Shown one piece after another: positions 40,702-47,825 of a DNA stretch of 53,081 nucleotides. Each line of letters opens with the position of its first letter. Positions within the stretch are counted from its first letter, which is position 1. The position numbers were made by a program, and so were the translations under genes. The stretch is from Streptomyces smyrnaeus (lineage in GTDB: Bacteria > Actinomycetota > Actinomycetes > Streptomycetales > Streptomycetaceae), in contig NZ_JAFFZM010000036.1 of NCBI RefSeq assembly GCF_017676345.1, positions 1 through 53,081 on the forward strand, given 5' to 3'. The notes under the pieces were generated by a model. It was given only the letters and a program-made list of their open reading frames with translations, ran no database searches and had not been told where the DNA came from.

Positions 40702-41178
40702 TCATTCGGGCAGGTCCAGTTCGGCCCACAGGGTTTTGGTGATCGAATCGTTCACCCGGTCTCCCCAGCGGTGCGAGAGGGCGTCCACCAGGAGCAGCCC
40801 GCGACCTGACTCGCACTCGTCCTCGGGCGGCCACGGCGCCCCCGGCGGCAGCGGTTTGTCCGCCCGCGCGTCGGTGACCTCCACCCGCAGCACTCTTGCC
40901 GGTGGCGCCTCGGTCAGCGTCAGGCTCACCCGGAAGTCGCGGCCGATACTGCCGCAGTGCCGTACGGCGTTCGCCGCCAGCTCCGCCACGATCAGTGCCG
41001 CCGTGCGCGAGGCCGCACTGCGGTACGGAACCGCGTGCTCGTCCAGCCACTGTGTCGCGAGCAGCCGCGCGAGGCGCGCCCCGCGCCGGGTGGAACTGAG
41101 CTGTACGGCGAACGTGGCCGGCGCCGCGCCCACGTGCGGCGGCTCGGGATGGCGAATTCTGGCCGTTTGCGGATTCAT
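40702..41178 (-). CDS. RsbW-like ATP-binding protein (HATPase_c_2)
   Basis: 158 residues. The GHKL/HATPase fold is shown by ALIVAELAANAVRHCGS (N-box with the Mg-binding Asn), RVEVTDARADKPLPP (G1 region with DxR) and ESGRGLLLVDALSHRWGDR (G2 box). It is a small anti-sigma-factor-type regulator that would act by binding a partner protein. It is divergent from an XRE gene followed by two DUF397 genes, the set known from the whiJ/abaA-type loci of Streptomyces. A degenerate second copy lies at 36621-36953. Confidence 0.9.
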   Translation of the reverse strand: MNPQTARIRHPEPPHVGAAPATFAVQLSSTRRGARLARLLATQWLDEHAVPYRSAASRTAALIVAELAANAVRHCGSIGRDFRVSLTLTEAPPARVLRVEVTDARADKPLPPGAPWPPEDECESGRGLLLVDALSHRWGDRVNDSITKTLWAELDLPE

Positions 41179-41355
41179 AGGGTGACCGTCCCGCTACGCG
41201 GCTAGCGTGGCCCAGGTCAGGAGCGCGTCGCCCGCCCACGGGTACGGCGGCGCACACCTCCTGCGCGGGGATGTACGGGCCGCACGCCGTGACCGGATCA
41301 CGGCGAACGGCGTTGACGCAGAGACCCGTTGAGGGCGCACGAGGACGTGAAGCGT

Positions 41356-42258
41356 ATGACCAGCGCGAACGGAAGCAATCCCACCGACCGCAAGAAGGAC
41401 GGCCGGTCCGTCCCCTCACCCCGTACGGCGGACACCGCCCAGCAGCGCAAACGCGAGGACGACCGCCCCGGCATCTGGGTCGGCTACGGCAAACTGCTGC
41501 GCAAGTTCCGCCTTGCGGCGGGGTACTCGCAAGAAGCCCTCGCCCCGCTGCTGGGCTACTCGGCGGAGCAGGTCGCCTCGGTCGAGCAGGGCCGCCGCCC
41601 GGCCAAGGCACCGTTCACGGAGGCCGCAGAACGGGTGCTGAACGCGGGCGGCGTCCTGGCCACCCTCCAGGACGACGTCGACTTCGCGAAGCTGCCCGCC
41701 TTCTTCCGGGACTTCGTCCTGCTGGAGATGGAGGCGGTCAGCCGGTTCGACTACGATCCGCTGCTCATTCCTGGTCTGTTGCAGACGGAGGAGTATGCGA
41801 GGGCCCTGTTCGAGGGCCACGTACCCATGCTCGACGAGGAGGCGATCGAGGACAACGTCGATGCGCGACTGAGCAGGCAGAAGATCCTCACGAAGAGCCC
41901 GCTGGTGGACTTCTCCTTCTTGATCGGAGAAGCCGCGCTACGCCAGGAACTCGGTGGCCCGAAGACGATGAGGGAGCAGTGCCGACATCTGTTGGCCACG
42001 GGCAAGCTCCGCAACGTAGCGCTTCAGGTGGTGCCGACCGGCGGTGGTTTCCACACTGGGCTGAACGGCGGCTTCGTTCTCGTTGAGACCTCCGAACACC
42101 AGCAGTACGGGTACTTCGAGTCACAGGGGATCGGCCATGTCGTCGCTGACACCAAACATGTGAGCACCTTCGCTCTGCGGTATGGCAAGCTGCGATCACA
42201 GGCGCTGAACGTCGAGGATTCAGCCGCATTCATCCGGCAGTTGGCAGGGGATCAATGA
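41356..42258 (+). CDS. XRE-family regulator with DUF5753 domain (WhiJ-like)
   Basis: The ATG at 41356 gives 300 residues; TTG 41329 and GTG 41347 are possible earlier starts. A disordered basic leader is followed by the HTH (about 45-105: LLRKFRLAAGYSQEALAPLL, VASVEQGRRP). The rest is DUF5753 (FFRDFVLLEMEAVSRFDYDP, LLIPGLLQTEEYARALF, GGFHTGLNGGFVLVE). These regulators repress development-linked targets in Streptomyces and pair with DUF397 proteins. The gene overlaps the DUF397 gene by four bases (ATGA) and is divergent from the ATP-binding protein gene. Confidence 0.93.
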   Translation: MTSANGSNPTDRKKDGRSVPSPRTADTAQQRKREDDRPGIWVGYGKLLRKFRLAAGYSQEALAPLLGYSAEQVASVEQGRRPAKAPFTEAAERVLNAGGVLATLQDDVDFAKLPAFFRDFVLLEMEAVSRFDYDPLLIPGLLQTEEYARALFEGHVPMLDEEAIEDNVDARLSRQKILTKSPLVDFSFLIGEAALRQELGGPKTMREQCRHLLATGKLRNVALQVVPTGGGFHTGLNGGFVLVETSEHQQYGYFESQGIGHVVADTKHVSTFALRYGKLRSQALNVEDSAAFIRQLAGDQ

Positions 42259-42464
42259 CGAACGAGCAGGCGGCAGCCCGGCTCCACGAGCTGTCCTGGT
42301 TCAAGAGCAGCTACAGCGGCTCGGACGGTGGCAACTGCGTCGAGGTTGCGCATGCTGTCGCCACCGTGCACGTGCGTGACTCCAAGGAGCAGCGCGGTCC
42401 CGTCCTGTCCGTACCGTCCGGCCAGTGGGCGGCGTTCATCGGGCACGTGGCGGGCCAGGGATGA
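42255..42464 (+). CDS. DUF397 protein, first copy
   Basis: 69 residues with the full DUF397 pattern: LSWFKSSYSGSDGGNCVEVA, VHVRDSKEQRGPVLSVPSG and QWAAFIGHV. DUF397 proteins are small acidic partners of XRE/DUF5753 regulators. The start lies in the ATGA overlap with the XRE gene. Relative to the second copy it has about ten extra N-terminal residues (NEQAAARLHE). Whether one or both bind the regulator is unknown. Confidence 0.92.
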   Translation: MTNEQAAARLHELSWFKSSYSGSDGGNCVEVAHAVATVHVRDSKEQRGPVLSVPSGQWAAFIGHVAGQG

Positions 42465-42635
42465 ACGAGCTGTCCTGGTTCAAGAGCAGTTACAGCGGTT
42501 CGGGCGGCGGCGAGTGTGTGGAGGTTGCGCATGCTGTCGCCACCGTGCACGTGCGTGACTCCAAGGAGCAGCGCGGTCCCGTCCTGTCCGTACCGTCCGG
42601 CCAGTGGGCGGCGTTCATCGGGCACGTGGGGCAGT
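42288..42635 (+). repeat. Tandem duplication (179-base unit) carrying the two DUF397 genes
   Basis: Copy one begins at 42288 and copy two at 42467. The 109 bases at 42342-42450 are identical to 42521-42629, while the first 54 bases of the unit show several changes. Perfect identity next to a diverged part suggests recent duplication followed by gene conversion, or recombination between alleles. Confidence 0.85.
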
Positions 42636-42646
42636 CGCACAGTTGA
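42461..42646 (+). CDS. DUF397 protein, second copy
   Basis: 61 residues, starting NELSWFKSSYSGSGGGECVE. It overlaps the first DUF397 gene by four bases (ATGA), so XRE, DUF397-1 and DUF397-2 form a chain of coupled genes. From residue 20 onwards it is identical to the first copy until the last few residues (GQSHS). It arose by a tandem duplication of 179 bases. A GNEC- or ECVE-type cysteine is kept in both. Confidence 0.92.
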   Translation: MNELSWFKSSYSGSGGGECVEVAHAVATVHVRDSKEQRGPVLSVPSGQWAAFIGHVGQSHS

Positions 42647-42659
42647 GGCCGTTCACTTC

Positions 42660-42689
42660 GTCCCCGCCACCGGTCCCGGTGGCGGGGAC
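42660..42689 (+). terminator. Terminator hairpin after the DUF397 genes
   Basis: GTCCCCGCCACC and GGTGGCGGGGAC form a perfect 12-base-pair stem around GGTCCC, 13 bases after the second DUF397 stop. No U-tract. Confidence 0.8.
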
Positions 42690-42858
42690 CACGTGTGTCG
42701 GGTCCTGACGGGGTGGATGGCTGTTACAGGTTCCGGACAATCTTTCCGGCCAGGGTCGTGAACTTTCGCAGGAGGGGTCGCATCACACCTCCCGTAAGAC
42801 GCACTCGACCAGACGGGGAGCGCCGGGCGGAGAGGCCCGGCGCCGGAAAAGAGGAACC

Positions 42859-43527
42859 ATGACTGGCAAGCTCACTCGCGCCGTTCGCTGCACTGCCGCC
42901 GTGCTGGCCGTTGTCGCGGTCGGCGCGGGTGCCACCGCGTGCAACTCGTCCAGCGACAGGTCCTCCGCCAAGACGGGCACACACGCCGACGCGGCGAAGG
43001 GCGAGAACACCTCGGGCGTCGAGGTGAAGGAGACCGCCCAGCAGGGTTCGCGGACCGACGCGGTGAACGCCTCCGCCGCCAACACCAGCAAGCGCTGCCA
43101 CACCGGTGAGCTGGACTTCACCTGGGGCGGCCCGCATGGTGGCGCCCCGGACATGGAAGCCGACCAGCAGCAGGTCGCGACCGTCCAGCTGAAGAACGAC
43201 GGCGGGCGCACCTGCACCCTGCGCGGCTTCCCGGGCGTCCAGCTGATCAGCGAGTCCGGGGAGACCTGGGACCTGCGCCGCTCCGGGGACACGCCCAGCA
43301 CCCTCACCCTGAAGCCCGGTGAGAGCACTGCCGCGGTCAGCATGAACATCCTGCCGGTGCCCAGTGACATGAAGGGCCCCGAGCGCTTCGTGCCGAGCAA
43401 GGTCCTGATCACCCCGCCCGACGAGACGACCCACGTCACCCTCGACTGGCCCTACGGCGGCGCCATTCTGGACCAGTCCGGCGCCACCCGCCCCGGCACC
43501 TTCGTGAACCCGATCGTCCTGGGCTGA
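42859..43527 (+). CDS. DUF4232 lipoprotein
   Basis: 222 residues. Lipobox GAGATAC with Cys28 shows a lipoprotein signal. After a Ser/Thr/Asp-rich linker (30-75) comes the DUF4232 domain: RCHTGELDFTW, VATVQLKNDGGRTCTLRGFP, GVQLISESGETWDLRR and VLITPPDETTHVTLDW. The domain is an extracellular beta-sandwich common in Streptomyces cell-surface proteins; function unknown. A GAGGAAC sequence precedes the ATG. Confidence 0.92.
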   Translation: MTGKLTRAVRCTAAVLAVVAVGAGATACNSSSDRSSAKTGTHADAAKGENTSGVEVKETAQQGSRTDAVNASAANTSKRCHTGELDFTWGGPHGGAPDMEADQQQVATVQLKNDGGRTCTLRGFPGVQLISESGETWDLRRSGDTPSTLTLKPGESTAAVSMNILPVPSDMKGPERFVPSKVLITPPDETTHVTLDWPYGGAILDQSGATRPGTFVNPIVLG

Positions 43528-43556
43528 CCCCACCGCGTGCACCGCGTGCACCGTCG

Positions 43557-43601
43557 GCGGGGCCGGCCGCCCCGGACGGAGCTGAACGCTTCCGGCCCCG
43601 C
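43557..43601 (+). terminator. Terminator hairpin after the DUF4232 gene
   Basis: GCGGGGCCGG (43557-43566) and CCGGCCCCGC (43592-43601) form a perfect 10-base-pair stem followed by TTTCGTGTATTT, a rare U-rich tail for this genome. Confidence 0.75.
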
Positions 43602-43639
43602 TTTCGTGTATTTCTCGGATCACCGAGAAGGAGGACGGG

Positions 43640-44935
43640 ATGGCTCACCTGTCGCAGCCCCGGTCCGTTACGCCCCGTGCGCACGAGCCGGGGGTGTCGC
43701 GGCGGTGTCTGCTGCTCGGCGCGTCCGCCGCCGCGCTCTCGGCGGCAGGGTGCAGTGGGGGGAAGGACGCGGGGGAGGGCCAGGCGCCGGATGGGTCGGG
43801 AGCCGGGCCCTCGGGCCGTGGGTCGGCTCCGAGCGGTGCGCTGGGCGCCAACTTCAACGAGGACCCTCGCGACCTGCGCTTCGCGCAGCTGCGTGAACTG
43901 TCCACGAGCTGGCTGCGCGGCTTCCTGCCGATGCCGGAGGTCGGCAAGGGCGCACCGGGCAGCCAGCGGGCCGTGGCCACGCTGCTGGACGCGCACAACC
44001 GGGGGTACGGCACCGTCCTGTCGTTGAAGTTCCCCTACCACAAGCGTGCGTTGCCCGCAGTGGGCAGCGCGCTCATGGAGGCTGAACTCGCGCGGGTGGA
44101 CAAGGTGGCGCGTGCCGTGCTGGGCAAGGTCGACATTCTGGTGATCGGCAACGAGCCGTTCCTGGAGAGCCGACGCGTCGACCGCGACGGCCCGGCCCTC
44201 AACCGCTTCTACGAGCAGCTGGCCGAGCACGTCGTCGCGTACCGCGAGAAGCATTTCCCGGGCGGTTGCCCGACCCGCCTGTACATGGGGGCGCTCAATC
44301 GTCTCGACGACCCCGCCGAGCAGACTGCCGCCACCCGCCGATGGCTGGATTTCGTCCATAGCACACGGGAGATCGAAGGCGTCGACATCCATCCGCACGT
44401 GGACTCCCTCGACGCCGCCCAGGAGTACCTGGACCACGTCGTCCCGCACCTGCGCTCCGACCAGAAGTTCCTCGCGACCGAGTTCTCCCTCGTGCACAAC
44501 TGGCGGGCGCACATGCGGGACAGGATTCCGCCCGGCTTCGCCCGGCGCTACGGCATCGAGCCGGAGACGCGGGTGTGGCAGCTTCTGAGGAGGGCGGTGG
44601 ACAATCCGTTCCCCCAGGAGAAGTGGGACGCCTTCTTGGCCATGAGCCCCTGGTTCCACAAGAACCGGCACTACCTCCGGGAACAGGTACAGCGGTTCCG
44701 CGACACCGGGAAGCTGGCCGTGGCCACCTACGGCGTGGCCCAGGCCGACGCGATGGTCCGCGACATCGGCCCCGCCAAGCAGCCGTGGCTCCTCAACAGC
44801 CTGTACGCCACCCGTACTGTGCGGGCGCGTCAGGACGGGGGACCCGGGCGCACCACGGCGTGGTTCGAGGACTTCAGGGAGTTGCAGCGGGACCGCGACC
44901 GGCGCCGACTTGAGCACCGGGCGGATCCGCCGTGA
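43640..44935 (+). CDS. Tat-type lipoprotein with possible GH-A glycosidase fold
   Basis: 431 residues. SRRCLLLGASAAALSAAGC at residues 20-38 is a twin-arginine lipoprotein signal with Cys38 as the lipid site. The outer domain looks like a TIM barrel: VDILVIGNEPFLE (NEP at 171-173, the acid/base motif of clan GH-A) and LATEFSLVHNW with Glu281 at the expected nucleophile strand. RLYMGALNRLDD and EGVDIHPHVDSLDAAQEYLD lie between. AGGAGG precedes the ATG. I cannot assign a family number; a cell-surface glycan hydrolase is inference from the two Glu motifs. Confidence 0.72.
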   Translation: MAHLSQPRSVTPRAHEPGVSRRCLLLGASAAALSAAGCSGGKDAGEGQAPDGSGAGPSGRGSAPSGALGANFNEDPRDLRFAQLRELSTSWLRGFLPMPEVGKGAPGSQRAVATLLDAHNRGYGTVLSLKFPYHKRALPAVGSALMEAELARVDKVARAVLGKVDILVIGNEPFLESRRVDRDGPALNRFYEQLAEHVVAYREKHFPGGCPTRLYMGALNRLDDPAEQTAATRRWLDFVHSTREIEGVDIHPHVDSLDAAQEYLDHVVPHLRSDQKFLATEFSLVHNWRAHMRDRIPPGFARRYGIEPETRVWQLLRRAVDNPFPQEKWDAFLAMSPWFHKNRHYLREQVQRFRDTGKLAVATYGVAQADAMVRDIGPAKQPWLLNSLYATRTVRARQDGGPGRTTAWFEDFRELQRDRDRRRLEHRADPP

Positions 44936-44969
44936 ACCTTTTCGTCCAGCCCGGCATCGAACTTTCTGC

Positions 44970-45009
44970 AAGCCCCGTACCGGCGCTGCCGCCATCCGGT
45001 ACGGGGCTT
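44970..45009. terminator. Bidirectional terminator between convergent genes
   Basis: AAGCCCCGTACCGG and CCGGTACGGGGCTT form a perfect 14-base-pair stem with a 12-base loop between the lipoprotein and the citrate synthase genes. A/T at the stem base and a CTCACCCC tail on both sides fit a bidirectional terminator. Confidence 0.88.
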
Positions 45010-45048
45010 CTCACCCCCTACTACAAGGACTGACGCTCCGCACCGGCG

Positions 45049-46140
45049 TCAGCCGGTGTAGCCGTCCACCTCGCGGGGGTTGCGAGGCCCCGGCCCCACA
45101 TAGCGGGCCGAGGGGCGCACCAGGCGGCCGGTGCGCTTCTGCTCCAGGATGTGCGCCGACCAGCCCGCGGTGCGGGCGCAGGTGAACATCGAGGTGAACA
45201 TGTGCGCCGGGACCTCGGCGAAGTCGAGGACGATGGCGGCCCAGAACTCGACGTTGGTCTCCAGCACCCGGTCGGGGCGGCGGGCGCGCAGCTCGGCGAG
45301 GGCGGCCTTCTCCAGAGCGAGGGCCACCTCGTAGCGGGGGGCGCCCAGTTCCTTGGCCGTACGCCGCAGCACGCGGGCGCGCGGGTCCTCGGCGCGGTAG
45401 ACGCGGTGGCCGAAGCCCATCAGCCGCTCACCGCGGTCGAGCTGGCGCTTCACATAGGCGTCGGCGTCGCCGGTGCGTTCGATCTCCTCGATCATGCCCA
45501 GGACCCGGGACGGGGCGCCACCGTGCAGGGGCCCCGACATGGCGCCCACCGCGCCGGAGAGCGCCGCCGCGACATCCGCGCCGGTGGAGGCGATGACACG
45601 GGCGGTGAACGTGGAGGCGTTCATCCCGTGCTCGGCGGCGGAGGTCCAGTAGGCGTCGACGGCGGCCACGTGCTTGGGGTCGGGTTCGCCGCGCCAACGG
45701 CGCATGAAGCGCTCGACGACGGTGTCGGCCTTGTCGATCTCCTTCTGCGGCACCATCGGCAGGCCCTGCCCGCGCGCGGACTGCGCGACGTAGGAGAGCG
45801 CCATGACGGCGGCCCGCGCGAGGTCGTCGCGGGCGGTCTGCTCGTCGATGTCGAGCAGCGGCCGCAGGCCCCAGACGGGAGCGAGCATGGCGAGCGCCGA
45901 CTGGACGTCCACCCGGATGTCTCCGGAGTGCACCGGGATGGGGAACGGTTCGGCGGGCGGCAGGCCGGGGTTGAAGCCCCCGTCGACGAGCAGTCCCCAC
46001 ACGTTGCCGAACGACACCTGGCCGACCAGGTCCTCGATGTCCACCCCTCGGTAGCGGAGCGAGCCGCCTTCCTTGTCAGGTTCGGCGATCTCCGTCTCGA
46101 ACGCGACGACTCCCTCGAGCCCGGGTACGAAGTCGGACAT
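45049..46140 (-). CDS. Citrate synthase family protein (citrate synthase 2)
   Basis: The ATG at 46140 follows GGGAG and gives 363 residues; the longer frame upstream is low complexity. Motifs: LRYRGVDIEDLV, EHGMNASTFTARVIAST with the first His, GAMSGPLHGGAPSRV with the second His, GFGHRVYRAEDPRARVL with the Arg ligands and NVEFWAAIVLDFAEVPAHMF with the catalytic-side Asp. It condenses oxaloacetate with acetyl-CoA or methylmalonate-related thioesters. It resembles the shorter actinobacterial citrate synthase paralogue rather than the main GltA. It is divergent from pdxH. Confidence 0.93.
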   Translation of the reverse strand: MSDFVPGLEGVVAFETEIAEPDKEGGSLRYRGVDIEDLVGQVSFGNVWGLLVDGGFNPGLPPAEPFPIPVHSGDIRVDVQSALAMLAPVWGLRPLLDIDEQTARDDLARAAVMALSYVAQSARGQGLPMVPQKEIDKADTVVERFMRRWRGEPDPKHVAAVDAYWTSAAEHGMNASTFTARVIASTGADVAAALSGAVGAMSGPLHGGAPSRVLGMIEEIERTGDADAYVKRQLDRGERLMGFGHRVYRAEDPRARVLRRTAKELGAPRYEVALALEKAALAELRARRPDRVLETNVEFWAAIVLDFAEVPAHMFTSMFTCARTAGWSAHILEQKRTGRLVRPSARYVGPGPRNPREVDGYTG

Positions 46141-46548
46141 CTGGCGGCTCCCTCGTGATGTGCCGTCAGAGCGGTGCCTGACGGGCGGAACGACCTGCTG
46201 GCGGTGGGCTGCGCGGGGCAGCGTGGTCTGCTGTGCATGCTGCGCATGCTGTGTGGGCGCGGCGAACGGTTCCGCTGCCGGCTGCTCGCGGCTCACGGAC
46301 CGGGCCGTCACCTCGGTCATGCCCGCCCCGGTCGGTGGTCACGCTCCGCTGCCTGTGGCCTGGAGCACGCTGTCGGGCGGAGCGGCAACGATAGCCGCTG
46401 GTGTACGGCTGCCACAGCTCTCGGGGTCAGATTCTGTCGGTTCCGGCACCTGCACGGGAGGGTGAGATGAGGCACAGCGGCCGATTGCGGGCCCGCAGGT
46501 GTGCGCAGGGGGTCCACCGGGCAGACTGTCCGACCGGGACCGGGGCGG
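46141..46548. other. Gene-free divergent promoter region of citrate synthase and pdxH
   Basis: 408 bases between the two divergent starts. I see no convincing gene. It contains overlapping GCATGC-type repeats (TGCATGCTGCGCATGCTG, around 46230-46250), which may be a regulatory site. Frames open here are extensions of the two flanking genes with low-complexity products. Confidence 0.5.
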
Positions 46549-47292
46549 ATGCTGCAAGATGGCTGCGTGCCTCACGCCGATGACGTTGACGACGCTGCTG
46601 CCGGGACCGCTGAAACCGCCGCTGCCGCCACCCCCACGGACCCGACCACTCTCGACCCCGCCGCGATGCGTGCCCACTACCGGGACGAAGGACTCGGTGA
46701 GAGCGGGCTGGCGCCCGACCCCTTCGCCCAGTTCGCGCTCTGGTTCGCCCAGGCGACCGCCAGCGGACTGCACGAGCCGAACGCCATGGTCTGTTCCACC
46801 GCCGACGAGCGGGGCCGCCCCAGCTCCCGTACCGTCCTGCTGAAGCGCTACGACGAGCGGGGCTTCGTCTTCTTCACCAATTACGGCTCCCGCAAGGGCC
46901 GGGAGATCGAGGCGAACCCGTACGTCTCGCTGCTCTTCCCCTGGCACGGCATCGCCCGCCAGGTGATCGTCTCCGGTACGGCGGAGCGCACCGGGCGCGA
47001 CGAGACGGCCGCCTACTTCCGGACCCGCCCGCACGGCTCCCAGCTCGGCGCCTGGGCGAGCGAGCAGTCCTCCAAGGTGGCCTCCCGGGAAGAGCTGGAC
47101 AGGCTGTACGCACAGCTGGCGGAGCGCTACCCGGAGGGGGAGGACGTTCCGGCGCCCGCCCAGTGGGGCGGCTACCGGGTGCGGCCGGAGACGGTGGAGT
47201 TCTGGCAGGGCCGGGAGAACCGGCTGCACGACCGGCTGCGCTACCGCCTCGCGGCGAGCGGCGACTGGGAGATCGAACGGCTCTGCCCCTGA
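46549..47292 (+). CDS. pdxH: Pyridoxamine 5'-phosphate oxidase
   Basis: 247 residues from ATG 46549; GTG 46567 is an alternative start. A low-complexity Ala/Thr/Asp leader of about 30 residues is followed by the PdxH core: MRAHYRDEGL, PNAMVCSTADERGRPSSRTV, LLKRYDERGFVFFTNYGSRK and the FMN/PLP end QWGGYRVRPETVEFWQG and NRLHDRLRY. It oxidises pyridoxamine and pyridoxine phosphate to pyridoxal phosphate with FMN and oxygen. The cofactor product is used by enzymes such as SerC. Convergent with the RNA-like locus at 47327-47520. Confidence 0.95.
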   Translation: MLQDGCVPHADDVDDAAAGTAETAAAATPTDPTTLDPAAMRAHYRDEGLGESGLAPDPFAQFALWFAQATASGLHEPNAMVCSTADERGRPSSRTVLLKRYDERGFVFFTNYGSRKGREIEANPYVSLLFPWHGIARQVIVSGTAERTGRDETAAYFRTRPHGSQLGAWASEQSSKVASREELDRLYAQLAERYPEGEDVPAPAQWGGYRVRPETVEFWQGRENRLHDRLRYRLAASGDWEIERLCP

Positions 47293-47326
47293 GCTGACCG
47301 CGCCCGTCAGGGCGCGAACAGGAAAC

Positions 47327-47396
47327 GGCCCGTGGGCGACTCCCTCCGCCGGAGGCGGACGGCGTCGGTCGGACGAGTCCGACGAGCCCACGGGCC
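47327..47396 (-). terminator. Three-way-junction RNA structure or terminator
   Basis: GGCCCGTGGGC and GCCCACGGGCC form an 11-base-pair closing stem. It encloses GTCGGAC-TC-GTCCGAC and a CCGCC-TCC-GGCGG hairpin. On the minus strand it is followed by GTTTCCTGTT, a terminator-like tail, and it lies downstream of a 12-codon ORF. It is too elaborate for a plain pdxH terminator, though it may also end that transcript. Confidence 0.65.
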
Positions 47397-47450
47397 GGGT
47401 GACTGCTGTGGATTGGCCGGCGAACCGGCGTCACGCTAGTGGCGTCGGCC

Positions 47451-47489
47451 TCAGGCCGCAGCCACCTCACACGTCCGGTGATTGATCAT
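47451..47489 (-). CDS. 12-residue leader-type peptide with extreme Shine-Dalgarno
   Basis: The ATG at 47489 is preceded, after GGCTG, by GAAAGGAGGTGATCC, the longest possible match to the anti-Shine-Dalgarno. The ORF reads MINHRTCEVAAA and stops with TGA at 47451. It is too short for ordinary gene finders. It has one Cys and no run of a single amino acid, so a classic attenuator for one amino acid is not obvious. Translation might control folding of the downstream structure at 47327-47396. Confidence 0.45.
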   Translation of the reverse strand: MINHRTCEVAAA

Positions 47490-47624
47490 CAGCCGGATCA
47501 CCTCCTTTCCTGTGTGCTCCTCACCGTAGGCACCGCCCCGGTGGGCGGCAAACGAATTTCGGCGAATTTCGGGGCGACAACGATTTCGGGGAACTCGCTG
47601 TGTGCTGTGTCACGTTCGAGTTGA

Positions 47625-47825
47625 ATGATCCGTACACGCTCCGTGGCGCTCAGCGACGATCGTGATGCGGACAGCACGGCAACAGACGGGCACAGCAACA
47701 AGGGCTACGCACAGCAACAAGCACAAGCACAAGAAGCACAAACAGGACAACAAGGCCTACGAGGCAACAAGGCAACAAGGCCTACAGGGCAACAGGGGCT
47801 ACGAGGCAACAAGGGGGGTGCCGAG
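47625..47825 (+). repeat. Short imperfect direct repeats at the start of the PAS gene
   Basis: The 100 bases at about 47720-47815 are built from imperfect copies of CAACAAGG and CTACGAGGCAACAAG. An open frame (ATG 47625) would encode a Gln-rich TGQQGLRGNK repeat joined to the PAS protein. With GTG 47826 as start it is 5' leader instead. The rest of 47397-47624 holds three copies of CCGAAAT-like sequence near 47551-47593 and no gene on the plus strand. Confidence 0.6.

Larger units (their letters stand above)
47327..47520 (-). ncRNA. Candidate small regulatory RNA with leader ORF
   Basis: On the minus strand the order is: GAAAGGAGGTGATCC (47509-47495), a 12-codon ORF (47489-47451), about 50 bases of linker and the three-way structure ending at 47327. 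No minus-strand gene follows within 1 kb, so it is not a conventional leader. The 15-base segment is perfectly complementary to the 3' end of 16S rRNA. A short transcript is plausible, but no promoter could be assigned with confidence. Confidence 0.4.

Noticed and set aside
36621..41178. Integrated plasmid or prophage
   Set aside because: No integrase, relaxase, replication, capsid or tRNA attachment site is visible; the flanking repeats are gene copies, not att sites.
42288..42635. CRISPR-like tandem repeat
   Set aside because: There are only two units of 179 bases, both coding for DUF397; no spacers or cas genes.
47495..47509. Fragment identical to the 3' end of 16S rRNA on the plus strand
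   Set aside because: Only about 15 bases match and no other rRNA sequence is nearby, so it is not an rRNA gene remnant; it is better read as a Shine-Dalgarno on the other strand.
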